From Bacillota bacterium (GTDB taxonomy: Bacteria > Bacillota > Limnochordia > DTU087): a stretch of DNA of 38,163 nt. The stretch lies in the NCBI GenBank assembly GCA_012799135.1, contig JAAZLW010000061.1:1-38163 (forward strand), in the 5' to 3' direction. The notes below the pieces were generated by a model. That model was given only the letters and a program-made list of their open reading frames with translations. It searched no databases and had not been told where the DNA came from. This document shows, one piece after another, positions 9,936 through 19,515 of the stretch; the first letter of the stretch is position 1; each line of letters starts with the position of its first letter. The position numbers and the translations under genes were made by a program.

Positions 9936-9974
9936 CCTGACTTTTGTGCCTTGGGCTCAGTCAGGTTTCTTTAT
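9936..9974 (+). terminator. Possible terminator upstream of the peptide SBP gene
   Basis: CCTGAC (9936-9941) / GTCAGG (9960-9965) stem followed by TTTCTTTATT; it lies inside the over-extended ORF starting at 9944, supporting the start at 10034. Confidence 0.35.
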
Positions 9975-10033
9975 TGGTTGTAGGTCAAAGGAAACGAATT
10001 GTGTCAATCACAGTATACGAGGGAGACGAGCCG

Positions 10034-11656
10034 ATGAAAAGATTTTGGTTTACTGGTCTTATGTTTTGCTTATTGGTACTTGTTAGCACAAATCTGGCCC
10101 TAGCTGCCAATGCTAACCCAGAAGGTCAGATCGTTATAGTCGGTACTGATATCGAGACCCTTAATCCCATGCTCTCAGAAAGTACCTATGAGACTGTTGT
10201 GCTCAATGGGATTTTCAGCCAATTGGTGCGTATGGATGAAGCCGGTAATCTTGTACCGGATCTAGCTCTCGAAGTGCCGACTGTAGACAATGGCGGGATT
10301 TCCGCCGATGGCAAGGTATTTACTTTCCATCTCCGCAAAGATGCCAAATGGCATGATGGTAAGCCGGTCACGGCTAAGGATGTGGCCTTCACGTGGGAGA
10401 TGATCATGCAGGCCCCCCAGGTAGTATCTCGGGATGGTTTCAGTGATATTGAACGGATGGAAACCCCCGATGATTATACGGTAGTTATGTATCTAAAAGA
10501 ACAGCGGGCGGCCTGGTTGCTCAACTGGGCGGCGATTTCTGGTGCCATCCTTCCGGCACATGCCTGGAAGGGTGTGGAACCAAAGGAGTTTACCAAGGCC
10601 CATAAGCTATCTCGTCAACCGATAGGTTCCGGCCCTTTTAAGCTTGTCGAGTGGAAACCAGGCAGTCATGTAATTCTGGAAGCCAATAAGGAGTATTACG
10701 GTGAAGGCCCATATTTGGCCAAATTTATTTACCGAGCCGTTTCTGATAGCAACACTCAGTTGACCATGCTCAAGACCGGTGAGGCCGATATTGCCATGAA
10801 TCTGGTGGGGGACCAGTATCCCCAGGTACAGGCAATTAAGCGGCTGCAGGTTAGTCTTGATCCGGGCTCAGCTTATACTCATATGACATTTAATCTGGAT
10901 AATTCCCTTTTTCAAGATAAGCGGGTACGGCAGGCTCTGAACTATGCTTTGCCCAGGCAGCTAATCGTGGAGAAGGTCCTGAAAGGCATAGGAATGGTGG
11001 CTACGACCAGTACTGCGCCGATTCTGTGGGCCTATGATGACTCCCTGGAGCCTTACCCCTTCGATCCGGAGAAAGCCAAGGATCTCCTTACAGAAGCAGG
11101 TTGGGTTGATACTGACGGTGATGGTATTCGAGAAAAGGGTGGCAAGCGCCTGGCCTTCTCCCTGTCAACTAGTGCAGGTGCTAAGGATAGGGCCCAGATC
11201 GCCCAGATCGCCAAGCAATTCTGGAAGGAGATCGGTGTTGACCTCGAGATTAAGCTCGTGGAAGCCACCATGCTCTTTGGTGATGTGCTCGAAAACCGGA
11301 AGTTCGATATGATCATGTTCGGTTGGCTTACACCGGCTGATCCTGATGAGTTTACTTTGTATCATTCTTCTCAGATCCCAACTCCCGAAAATGAGATGCT
11401 GGGACAAAACTACGCTGGCTACGTCAACCCCAAAGTCGATCAGCTCTTGGAGAAAGGCAAGTCTCTCTTGAATCAGGAAGAGCGGTTACCGGTCTACCGG
11501 GATATCCAAAAGATCATCTATGATGAACTACCCATGCTGTATTGCTACTATTTTGTCGATATTCACGCAGCTCCTAAGGCTCTGGAAAACTGGCGCCCTG
11601 CTCCTTTCACCAATGGGATCAACTGGAATGTTAACCAGTGGAGACTAGCCAAATAG
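10034..11656 (+). CDS. Peptide ABC transporter substrate-binding protein (SBP_bac_5 / DppA-OppA type)
   Basis: Signal peptide 'MKRFWFTGLMFCLLVLVSTNLALA'; 'TFHLRKDAKWHDGKPVTAKDVAFTWEMI', 'FKLVEWKPGSHVILEANKEYY'. Confidence 0.93.
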   Translation: MKRFWFTGLMFCLLVLVSTNLALAANANPEGQIVIVGTDIETLNPMLSESTYETVVLNGIFSQLVRMDEAGNLVPDLALEVPTVDNGGISADGKVFTFHLRKDAKWHDGKPVTAKDVAFTWEMIMQAPQVVSRDGFSDIERMETPDDYTVVMYLKEQRAAWLLNWAAISGAILPAHAWKGVEPKEFTKAHKLSRQPIGSGPFKLVEWKPGSHVILEANKEYYGEGPYLAKFIYRAVSDSNTQLTMLKTGEADIAMNLVGDQYPQVQAIKRLQVSLDPGSAYTHMTFNLDNSLFQDKRVRQALNYALPRQLIVEKVLKGIGMVATTSTAPILWAYDDSLEPYPFDPEKAKDLLTEAGWVDTDGDGIREKGGKRLAFSLSTSAGAKDRAQIAQIAKQFWKEIGVDLEIKLVEATMLFGDVLENRKFDMIMFGWLTPADPDEFTLYHSSQIPTPENEMLGQNYAGYVNPKVDQLLEKGKSLLNQEERLPVYRDIQKIIYDELPMLYCYYFVDIHAAPKALENWRPAPFTNGINWNVNQWRLAK

Positions 11657-11811
11657 CCTGTCCCTTCGGAGGCAGACTCTCGATTCATATTATAGTAGGG
11701 TTTGCCTCCCCTGCATGATCAGTAAGGGGCTTTCCGCCAAGATTGGTCAGGGTTGGAGTTGCTTACAATCAGACCGGGGAAGGCTATGGCAAAGCTATGG
11801 GAGGAGTTAGT

Positions 11812-12765
11812 ATGGGAAGATATTTTGCGAGGAGGCTTGTGCAAGCAATACCTTTGCTTTTGGGGATCTCCATCATTTCTTTTTTTGCAATGAGAATGAT
11901 GCCAGGTGGCCCCATGGCTGGTTACCTAATGAATCCCCGGGTAACCCCCGCAGATGTTGCGCGTCTGGAAGAAGCCTGGGGCCTGGACCAACCATTGATG
12001 ACCCAATATATTAAGTGGCTTAGTTCCATGCTCGCGGGTGACTGGGGTTGGTCTTACCGCACCGGTTTACCGGTTCTGGAGATGATCATGCAGCGCTTGC
12101 CCCAAACACTGCAATTGATGGTCACCTCCTATGTTTTGGCCGCTATTGTGGCGATACCGCTCGGTATTTTTAGCGCAGTCTATCGGTATAGCATTTTTGA
12201 CTACTGCGCTACGGTGTTCGCCTTTATGGGAGTTGCTATCCCCTCCTTTTGGTTTGCTGTAATGATGCAATTGGTCTTTTCGGTGCGGTTAGGGTGGTTA
12301 CCGTCAGCAGGTATGGCCACTATCGGCCTTGAGTACTCGCTGGTAGACCGGCTTAGCCACATGATTATGCCGGTATTCGTTTTGGCTCTGATCAACATGG
12401 CCAGCTGGAGTCGGTACATGCGGTCCAGTATGCTGGAGGTAGTCGGTCAGGATTATGTTCGTACAGCCATGGCTAAAGGTCTTTCCCACAGAGCAGTGAT
12501 ATATAAACATGCTTTGAAAAATGCACTTATACCCGTTGCCACGATTATGGGTCTTGACTTGCCTGTGTTTTTCGGTGGTGCAGCTCTGACAGAGACCATT
12601 TTTGCCTGGCCAGGCATGGGTCAGCTCTTTGTTGACTCTGTTTTCAGCCGAGATTACCCGATTCTCATGGGAGTTCTGATGCTTACAGCGGTACTGGTCG
12701 TCCTTGGGAATCTGCTGGCAGATCTCACCTACGGGCTTCTGGATCCACGCATTCACTATGACTGA
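11812..12765 (+). CDS. Peptide ABC transporter permease (DppB-like)
   Basis: 'RYFARRLVQAIPLLLGISIISFFAMRMMPGGP', 'EVVGQDYVRTAMAKGLSHRAVIYKHALKNALIPV' (EAA loop). Confidence 0.93.
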   Translation: MGRYFARRLVQAIPLLLGISIISFFAMRMMPGGPMAGYLMNPRVTPADVARLEEAWGLDQPLMTQYIKWLSSMLAGDWGWSYRTGLPVLEMIMQRLPQTLQLMVTSYVLAAIVAIPLGIFSAVYRYSIFDYCATVFAFMGVAIPSFWFAVMMQLVFSVRLGWLPSAGMATIGLEYSLVDRLSHMIMPVFVLALINMASWSRYMRSSMLEVVGQDYVRTAMAKGLSHRAVIYKHALKNALIPVATIMGLDLPVFFGGAALTETIFAWPGMGQLFVDSVFSRDYPILMGVLMLTAVLVVLGNLLADLTYGLLDPRIHYD

Positions 12766-12779
12766 GGGGGGAATGGGAC

Positions 12780-13688
12780 ATGAGTGACAATGCTAGTATT
12801 AGTTGGGAAGAGCTTTCAACAGCTGAAGGCACCCAAGATGCACGCTCGGTGAAAAGTCCATGGCAAGAGGTTGTACGGCGCTTTCGCCGCAACCGGTTGG
12901 CGGTACTTGGCCTCATCGTGCTGATTATTCTCTGCATTTTGAGTCTCCTCACCCCCTGAGCAGCACCTTACGATCCTGCTGCTATCGACCTATTTGACAT
13001 TCAGTCTCCACCTAGCCCGGAGCATTGGATGGGAACTGATGATCTTGGCCGGGATGTATTGACCCGCCTAATGTACGGTTCCAGAGTGACTTTATCAGTG
13101 GCAGTGGCAGCAACAGCTATCGGTGTGTTGGCGGGAGTCGTACTCGGAGGGATTGCCGGTTACTACGGCGGTCTTCTAGATACCTTAATCATGCGTTTTA
13201 TCGATGTAATGCTGTCCTTCCCAACTCTGTTTTTGTTGATCATCCTATCGGCATACGTGAAGGCTACCATCCTGGGGATAGTGGCAATCATTGGGTTTAC
13301 CAGTTGGATGGGGATTGCTCGTCTGGTCAGGGGAGAACTGCTTTCTTTGAAGGAAAAGGAATTCGTCGAGGCCAGTCACGCCATTGGCGCCAGGGATGCT
13401 CGGATTATATTCCGTCATTTAATTCCCAACGCCATGGGGCCGGTGATTGTGGCCGGGACCTTGAATGTCGGATATGCTATCTTGTACGAGTCCTCTCTTA
13501 GCTTCTTGGGGGTTGGCATTCAGCCACCGGCGGCTAGCTGGGGCAATATGCTGACCAATGCGCAATCCTATGTGACAAGTGCTCCATGGTTGGCTTTTTG
13601 GCCAGGGATCCTCATATTCGTGACGGTACTTTGCTTCAACTTTGTCGGTGATGGCATGCGGGACGCTCTTGACCCTAAGCTGAAGTAG
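12780..13688 (+). pseudogene. Peptide ABC transporter permease (DppC-like) interrupted by one in-frame TGA
   Basis: ATG 12780 gives MSDNASISWEELSTAEGTQDARSVKSPWQEVVRRFRRNRLAVLGLIVLIILCILSLLTP-(TGA 12957-12959)-AAPYDPAAIDLFDIQSPPSPEHWMGTDDLGRDVLTRLMYGSR...; frame is unchanged on both sides of the stop. Confidence 0.88.
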
Positions 13689-13772
13689 CCTGGTCATGGA
13701 GACCGAAGGAAGCTAGAGTAGGATTAGGAGAACAGGAAAGATGTCGGTAAGCTCAAACAGGGAGGGAGCGTT

Positions 13773-14735
13773 TTGACTCAAGGACCGAATATATTGATAG
13801 CTTATCAGATGGGTAATCAGCACGTGGCAAACATTGTCGAGATAGCGCCAAAAGCGAGCTTACGGCTAAAACCGCGTCAAGCAGTCATTCAGGAGGACGT
13901 AGTTTGGGCGGAGATCTTCTTCGGTTGGCCCCCTACCGAGTTACTCAAGGAAGCCCAGCATCTAAGCTGGGTACACTTGCCTAGCGCGGGAGCCGACGGA
14001 TATACTAACCCCGAGATTTATGCACATCCGGACGTCATTTTGACCAATTCCAGTGGAGTTTATGGGATTCCAATGGCTGAGCATGCTTTCAGTATGATGC
14101 TGGCTTTTAGCCGGACTTTACACACGTATATACGATTTCAGCAGGATAGGCATTGGGAGAAGTTGCCGGTTTCCGGAGAGCTCTATGGGAAGACCTTAGG
14201 GATTCTAGGCCTCGGAGACATCGGTACAGAAATTGCGCTAAGGGCCAAGGCCTTTGGTATGCAGGTATGGGCACTAAAACGTCGAGTGGCTGCCAAGCCG
14301 GACTATGTTGACGAGCTAGTAGGCCCGGCCGGGCTGCGGGATTTGATGGGTGTCAGTGATTATGTCGTGATCGCTTTACCTTTGACCGCCGAGACTACCA
14401 GATTGATCGGTGAGCAAGAACTAGGTTGGATGCGATCCCATGCTGTTTTAATCAATGTGGGCCGTGGTCCGATTGTCGATGAACAGGCATTAATCAAAGC
14501 CCTGCAGGAAGGTCGTCTGGCCGGGGCTGGCCTGGATGTGTTTGAAGAAGAGCCATTGCCACAGGCTAGTCCCCTTTGGGAGATGCCCAATGTAATCATC
14601 ACACCACACTCAGGTGGTGTTACCCCGGAGTCTGCCCGTAGAACGACAGAGATCTTCTGTCTGAATCTCAAGCTATGGCTGGATGGGCGTAAAGAAGAAA
14701 TGATTAACGTCGTGGATATGGAGGTCGGTTACTAG
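13773..14735 (+). CDS. D-2-hydroxyacid dehydrogenase (NAD-binding)
   Basis: 'GKTLGILGLGDIGTEIALRAKAFGMQVWALKR', 'LINVGRGPIVDEQALIKALQEGRLAGAGLDVFEEEPLP', 'NVIITPHSGG'; TTG start after gggaggg. Confidence 0.93.
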   Translation: MTQGPNILIAYQMGNQHVANIVEIAPKASLRLKPRQAVIQEDVVWAEIFFGWPPTELLKEAQHLSWVHLPSAGADGYTNPEIYAHPDVILTNSSGVYGIPMAEHAFSMMLAFSRTLHTYIRFQQDRHWEKLPVSGELYGKTLGILGLGDIGTEIALRAKAFGMQVWALKRRVAAKPDYVDELVGPAGLRDLMGVSDYVVIALPLTAETTRLIGEQELGWMRSHAVLINVGRGPIVDEQALIKALQEGRLAGAGLDVFEEEPLPQASPLWEMPNVIITPHSGGVTPESARRTTEIFCLNLKLWLDGRKEEMINVVDMEVGY

Positions 14736-15574
14736 AAACTGGCCTTGTAACTGATCAAGTAGATGATCCACAAGTGAGCCGGGTAGAAGACGTAGAAAAA
14801 CCATTTGGCCGAGGGGCCTCCTCTCCCCAGTTCGCCATTATACGCTAAGAAAAACGGTAGAGCGAAGACCATCATCCATTGGTAGTCATGGATGAAGAGT
14901 TGCTGGAGGGTCAAGGGGCCAAGTAGGGAAGGCATCAGCGACCCAATGGTATAGAAGAGGGCGAGTAAGCCGCTTTTCCCCCGAAAAAGGTAAAAGGTAA
15001 GGCTCATCATTAATCCATAGATGCTGGCTTCAGTAAAGAGCATTGCTATGCTCAAGATCAGGATGTGAGGTACGCCCAAGAGCGGGTTTTCAGTTTCTCG
15101 GACTTGCTCACAGGCAGACATCAGTGCCACTCCTAGGCCAAGGGAAAAAAAGATGTTGTTATGCCACGTAATGTCGGTGGGAAACAGATGTTTTAGAATA
15201 CCGGAACCGACAGCCATAATTATACCTGCGCCTAGTAGCCGCGCCACATACTTTGGTCTACTTCTGGTATGAAAGAAGCCTTCAACAGTGAGGAAAAAGA
15301 ATACCGGTGCAACTACCCTTCCCAGATAGCGGAACCAGAGGGGCATGGCCGGAATGAATTGCCTCAAGTGATCTAGTACCATGAGGGCAGAGGCGATGGT
15401 CTTGAGTTGAAAGCTATTTAATGAGTATGGCCTTTTTCCCACTTGACACTCTCCCCAGCAACTCCCGTAGTGAGCACTGCTGATCGTCATCATTCTATAG
15501 CATATACTGACAGCCTTACAAACGCATAGTGGAATTCCAGAAAATCCCATGCCCAATCTTGACGGGAGAGGCAT
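14732..15574 (-). CDS. TraX-family membrane protein (true start probably internal)
   Basis: 'LNSFQLKTIASALMVLDHLRQFIP...RYLGRVVAPVFFFLTVEGFFHTRS', 'WFFYVFYPAHLWIIYLI'. The N-terminal ORF extension overlaps the rpoB promoter, so an internal start is likely. Confidence 0.75.
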   Translation of the reverse strand: MPLPSRLGMGFSGIPLCVCKAVSICYRMMTISSAHYGSCWGECQVGKRPYSLNSFQLKTIASALMVLDHLRQFIPAMPLWFRYLGRVVAPVFFFLTVEGFFHTRSRPKYVARLLGAGIIMAVGSGILKHLFPTDITWHNNIFFSLGLGVALMSACEQVRETENPLLGVPHILILSIAMLFTEASIYGLMMSLTFYLFRGKSGLLALFYTIGSLMPSLLGPLTLQQLFIHDYQWMMVFALPFFLAYNGELGRGGPSAKWFFYVFYPAHLWIIYLISYKASF

Positions 15575-15587
15575 ATCATGTTATAAT
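15559..15587 (+). promoter_or_regulatory. Strong sigma-A type promoter driving rpoB
   Basis: TTGACG (15559-15564) - 17 nt - TATAAT (15582-15587). Confidence 0.75.
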
Positions 15588-15637
15588 ATACTTCCCTGTT
15601 ATCGAATTATATCGTGCTGGTTTTAGCTCTTTTCACG

Positions 15638-15666
15638 AAGAACCTCTAGTCCAACGGTTCTTTTTT
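15638..15666 (+). terminator. Leader terminator/attenuator candidate upstream of rpoB
   Basis: AAGAACC (15638-15644), 11-nt loop, GGTTCTT (15656-15662), then TTTT; lies between the promoter and the rpoB start codon. Confidence 0.55.
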
Positions 15667-15838
15667 CAAATATATCGTTAAATATTCTCGGGTTTTATCC
15701 TTTGACATAGCGGGGAGAGGTCTATGCAACGGGCGTAGATAGGTCTCCCATTTTGTGCTGGAGCGGTTTTGAGCCAAGTAGTGAGGCTTTTTTCGTATAT
15801 GAAGTATGTCAACAGATTGCGAAGGAGAGGTGAATGCT

Positions 15839-18800
15839 TTGGCTGTGGTGACACAAGTGGGCAAGAGGCAGCAACGCACTAGTTTCGGCAGAATCAAGGA
15901 AGTCCAAGCCATACCTAATCTCCTTGATATTCAGCGGCGACCCTATGATTGGTTTCTCGCGGAGGGATTGCTGGAAACCTTCCGGGACATCTCGCCGATT
16001 GAGAGCTTTACCGGTAATCTGGTGCTGGAATTCATTAGTCACTTTCTAGGTGATCCTGAGTATTCTGTCGAGGAATGCAAGGATAGAGATATGACCTATG
16101 CTGCTCCCATGCGAGTCCGAGCACGCCTGGTCAATAGAAAAACAGGTGAAGTCAAAGAACAAGAAGTGTTCCTAGGTGATTTTCCCCTAATGACTGAACA
16201 GGGGACCTTTATCATCAATGGAGCGGAACGGGTGATCGTTAGCCAATTGGTACGTTCACCTGGGGTATACTACGGGGAAGATCGGCATTCCAGTGGTAAA
16301 CAGCTATATACTGCTAACTTAATCCCTGATCGTGGTGCCTGGCTGGAGTTCGAAACAGATGCCAATGATGTAGCCTATGTTAGAATTGACCGAACCCGGA
16401 AACTACCGGTGACTGTACTGATCAGAGCCATCGGATACGGTAGTGATGAGCAGTTGACAAAGCTGTTTCATGGAGGTATCGGTTTAGGCCCCACTATAGA
16501 TAAAGACAGGACTAAGTCCGAGACAGAAGCGTTAATTGAGATCCATAGGAGGTTGCGACCCGGCGAACCACCCACAGAAGAGTCGGCTAGAAGCCTTTTT
16601 GAGACCCTGTTCTTCGATAGCAGACGCTATGATCTGGCATCAGTGGGTAGATACAAACTAAACAAGAAACTCCGTATTACAGAGCGTCTGACGGGAAGGG
16701 TTACAACCCGGCCGATCGCTCATCCCAAGACAGGCGAGTTGATTGTGGAAGCCGGCGTTAAGCTGGATCGGCGAGTGGCTGAGAAAGTGATGGCTGCCAA
16801 AGTGGAAGCCGTATATGTGAAAGGCAAAGGGGATCAGGAAATCAAGATCCTGGGAAATGGGCAACCCCATGAGAGTGAACGGACACTTACACCCCAAGAC
16901 CTTGTGGCTGCTGTCAACTATTTCTTCAATCTAATGGATGGTGTGGGTAGTGTCGATGATATCGATCACCTGGGTAATCGGCGTATAAAGAATGTAGGAG
17001 AGCTGCTACAGAACCAATTTCGCATCGGATTGTCCCGGATGGCCAGGGTTGTAAGGGAGCGTATGACGATTCAAGATGAAGATGTGATCACTCCCAAAGC
17101 ACTGATCAACAATAGACCGGTTGTTGCCGCCATCAGGCAATTCTTTGGCAGCAGTCAGTTATCGCAGTTTATGGACCAGACTAATCCTCTGGCAGAGTTG
17201 ACCCATAAGCGACGGCTTTCGGCCTTAGGACCTGGAGGCCTTTCCCGGCAGAGGGCAGGGTTTGAGGTAAGGGATGTACATCACTCACACTATGGTCGTA
17301 TGTGCCCCATCGAAACACCCGAAGGACCAAGCATCGGCCTGATCGGTTCTCTTTGTACCTATGCCCGTCTGAACGAATATGGCTTTATCGAGACTCCGTA
17401 CCGCACGGTGGAGAACGGCCGGATTACCGATGAAGTGCAGTATCTAACCGCTGATGAAGAGGATAATTATGTGGTTGCTCAAGCCAACGAGCCACTGGAT
17501 GACGAGGGACGTTTTGTGCATCCTCGGGTTACAGTACGCTATATGGACAGAATTCTCCTGTCACCCTCTGAGCAAGTAGATTTCATGGATGTTTCTCCAA
17601 AGCAGTTGGTAAGTGTTACTACTAGCCTGATCCCGTTTTTGGAGAATGACGATGCATCTAGGGCTCTAATGGGCTCTAACATGCAGCGCCAGGCAGTGCC
17701 ACTTTTGCGAGCCGAAGCCCCCTATGTGGGAACAGGCGTGGAATATAAGGCGGCGGTAGACTCTGGAGTACTAGTTACTGCAAAAAACCCCGGCAAGGTA
17801 GAGCGTGTTACTGCGGAAGAGATTGTGGTGAGAACCGGTGGTGGAGCCAGAGATATCTATCGTCTACGCAAATTTGAGCGGTCTAACCAAGGTACTTGTA
17901 TCAACCAGCGTCCACTTGTAAGTAAGGGTATGTATGTTGAGCGTGGCGAGGTGATCGCCGATGGCCCTGCTACCAAAGATGGCGAATTGGCTTTGGGTCG
18001 GAATACTTTAGTAGCCTTTATGCCTTGGGAAGGGTATAACTACGAAGATGCCATTTTGATCAATGAAACCCTAGTCAAGGAAGACGTTTTCACGTCAATT
18101 CATATTGAGGAGTATGAAGCTCAGGCTCGGGATACCAAGCTCGGTGTGGAAGAGATCACGCGGGATATTCCCAATCTAGGAGAAGATGCTCTTAAGGATC
18201 TTGACGCTACCGGAGTTATTCGTATCGGTGTGGAGGTAAGGCCGGGAGATATCCTTGTCGGTAAAGTCACTCCCAAAGGAGAGACTGAACTAACTGCAGA
18301 GGAACGACTCTTAAGGGCCATCTTCGGGCAGAAAGCTCGCGAAGTCAGAGACACCTCTTTGCGAGTACCCCACGGCAAGGGCGGTACAGTAGTGGATGTG
18401 AAGGTGTTTAGCCGGGAAAATGGAGATAAGCTCCAGCCTGGTGTTGATCGACTGGTACGAGTCTATCTGGCTCAGAAACGGAAGATCTCAGAAGGGGACA
18501 AGATGGCGGGGCGTCACGGTAACAAGGGTGTGATTGCCAAGATTCTGCCAGAGGAGGATATGCCCTTCATGCCAGATGGCCGCTCGGTGGACATTGTACT
18601 CAATCCTCTGGGAGTGCCATCGAGAATGAACATCGGTCAGATACTGGAGACTCATCTAGGCTGGGCGGCGGCGGCATTGGGGATCAAGGTAGCTACTCCC
18701 GTTTTTGATGGTGCCCGGGAGGATGACATAATCTCATTCCTAAAGCAGGCTGGGTTACCTTCTACCGGCAAGACGACTTTATATGATGGTCGCACCGGTG

Positions 18801-19288
18801 AACCTTTCGATAACGAGATCACTGTAGGTTATATATACATGCTCAAACTAACTCATCTCGTCGATGACAAGATCCATGCTCGTTCCACCGGGCCTTACTC
18901 TTTAGTAACCCAACAGCCCTTGGGCGGAAAGGCTCAGTTCGGTGGTCAGCGTTTTGGTGAGATGGAAGTCTGGGCCCTAGAGGCTTACGGGGCAGCCCAT
19001 ACCTTGCAGGAGATGCTGACTGTCAAGTCTGATGATGTCATCGGACGCGTAAAGGCCTATGAGGCCATTGTTAAAGGTGAGAACATACCTGAGCCCGGTG
19101 TGCCTGAATCCTTTAGAGTACTGATCAAGGAATTGCAGAGCATTGGCCTTGATGTTCGAGTCTTTTCTGAAGAGGAAGAAGTCCAGCTAAAAGAAGTCGA
19201 CGAGGATGTGAGTAAGATGGCCAAGGAACTTGGCATAGACATTCCCCAAAGAGATGTGGGTAAGCCGAATGAGGAAGGGTCAGGGTAA
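15839..19288 (+). CDS. rpoB: DNA-directed RNA polymerase subunit beta
   Basis: Full-length about 1150 aa RpoB: '[32 protein letters not shown]', '[20 protein letters not shown]', '[30 protein letters not shown]', '[28 protein letters not shown]'. Likely TTG start at 15839 after aaggagaggtg; the ORF track starts at 15806. Confidence 0.98.
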   Translation: MAVVTQVGKRQQRTSFGRIKEVQAIPNLLDIQRRPYDWFLAEGLLETFRDISPIESFTGNLVLEFISHFLGDPEYSVEECKDRDMTYAAPMRVRARLVNRKTGEVKEQEVFLGDFPLMTEQGTFIINGAERVIVSQLVRSPGVYYGEDRHSSGKQLYTANLIPDRGAWLEFETDANDVAYVRIDRTRKLPVTVLIRAIGYGSDEQLTKLFHGGIGLGPTIDKDRTKSETEALIEIHRRLRPGEPPTEESARSLFETLFFDSRRYDLASVGRYKLNKKLRITERLTGRVTTRPIAHPKTGELIVEAGVKLDRRVAEKVMAAKVEAVYVKGKGDQEIKILGNGQPHESERTLTPQDLVAAVNYFFNLMDGVGSVDDIDHLGNRRIKNVGELLQNQFRIGLSRMARVVRERMTIQDEDVITPKALINNRPVVAAIRQFFGSSQLSQFMDQTNPLAELTHKRRLSALGPGGLSRQRAGFEVRDVHHSHYGRMCPIETPEGPSIGLIGSLCTYARLNEYGFIETPYRTVENGRITDEVQYLTADEEDNYVVAQANEPLDDEGRFVHPRVTVRYMDRILLSPSEQVDFMDVSPKQLVSVTTSLIPFLENDDASRALMGSNMQRQAVPLLRAEAPYVGTGVEYKAAVDSGVLVTAKNPGKVERVTAEEIVVRTGGGARDIYRLRKFERSNQGTCINQRPLVSKGMYVERGEVIADGPATKDGELALGRNTLVAFMPWEGYNYEDAILINETLVKEDVFTSIHIEEYEAQARDTKLGVEEITRDIPNLGEDALKDLDATGVIRIGVEVRPGDILVGKVTPKGETELTAEERLLRAIFGQKAREVRDTSLRVPHGKGGTVVDVKVFSRENGDKLQPGVDRLVRVYLAQKRKISEGDKMAGRHGNKGVIAKILPEEDMPFMPDGRSVDIVLNPLGVPSRMNIGQILETHLGWAAAALGIKVATPVFDGAREDDIISFLKQAGLPSTGKTTLYDGRTGEPFDNEITVGYIYMLKLTHLVDDKIHARSTGPYSLVTQQPLGGKAQFGGQRFGEMEVWALEAYGAAHTLQEMLTVKSDDVIGRVKAYEAIVKGENIPEPGVPESFRVLIKELQSIGLDVRVFSEEEEVQLKEVDEDVSKMAKELGIDIPQRDVGKPNEEGSG

Positions 19289-19289
19289 G

Positions 19290-19338
19290 CTGAGGCTGCC
19301 GATAGTGGATCTTTGGTCTTGATGATACCTCAGTTTTT
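19290..19338 (+). terminator. Putative terminator directly after rpoB
   Basis: CTGAGG (19290-19295) pairs with CCTCAG (19328-19333), followed by TTTTT; loop is long (32 nt). Confidence 0.4.
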
Positions 19339-19343
19339 GCTGG

Positions 19344-19372
19344 TTGTTTCGCGGTTAGGTTTGTGCTACAAT
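19344..19372 (+). promoter_or_regulatory. Candidate promoter of the tRNA gene
   Basis: TTGTTT (19344-19349) - 17 nt - TACAAT (19367-19372). Confidence 0.55.
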
Positions 19373-19391
19373 ATAGCCTAGCGAGCGAGAT

Positions 19392-19468
19392 CCGCCCGTA
19401 GCTCAGCTGGATAGAGTGTCTGACTTCGAATCAGAAAGCCGCAGGTTCGAGTCCTGCCGGGCGGGCCA
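19392..19468 (+). tRNA. tRNA-Arg, anticodon TCG, CCA encoded
   Basis: Cloverleaf: acceptor CCGCCCG/CGGGCGG, D stem GCTC/GAGT, anticodon stem TCTGA/TCAGA with loop CTTCGAA, T stem GCAGG/CCTGC with TTCGAGT loop, G73 + CCA. Confidence 0.95.
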
Positions 19469-19472
19469 GAGA

Positions 19473-19506
19473 GAACCCCCACGACCATGAGGTTGTGGGG
19501 GTTCTT
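19473..19506 (+). terminator. Strong hairpin terminator after tRNA-Arg
   Basis: GAACCCCCACGACC (19473-19486) - atga - GGTTGTGGGGGTTC (19491-19504), 14-bp stem. Confidence 0.7.
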
Positions 19507-19515
19507 CGTAGGTGC

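Noticed and set aside
12067-12756. Minus-strand ORFs opposite the DppB-like gene
   Set aside because: Shadow ORFs on the antisense of a well-supported permease; no recognisable motifs.
15646-15912. Minus-strand 88-aa ORF over the rpoB leader and start
   Set aside because: Overlaps the rpoB N-terminus and the leader; no motifs; likely a chance ORF.
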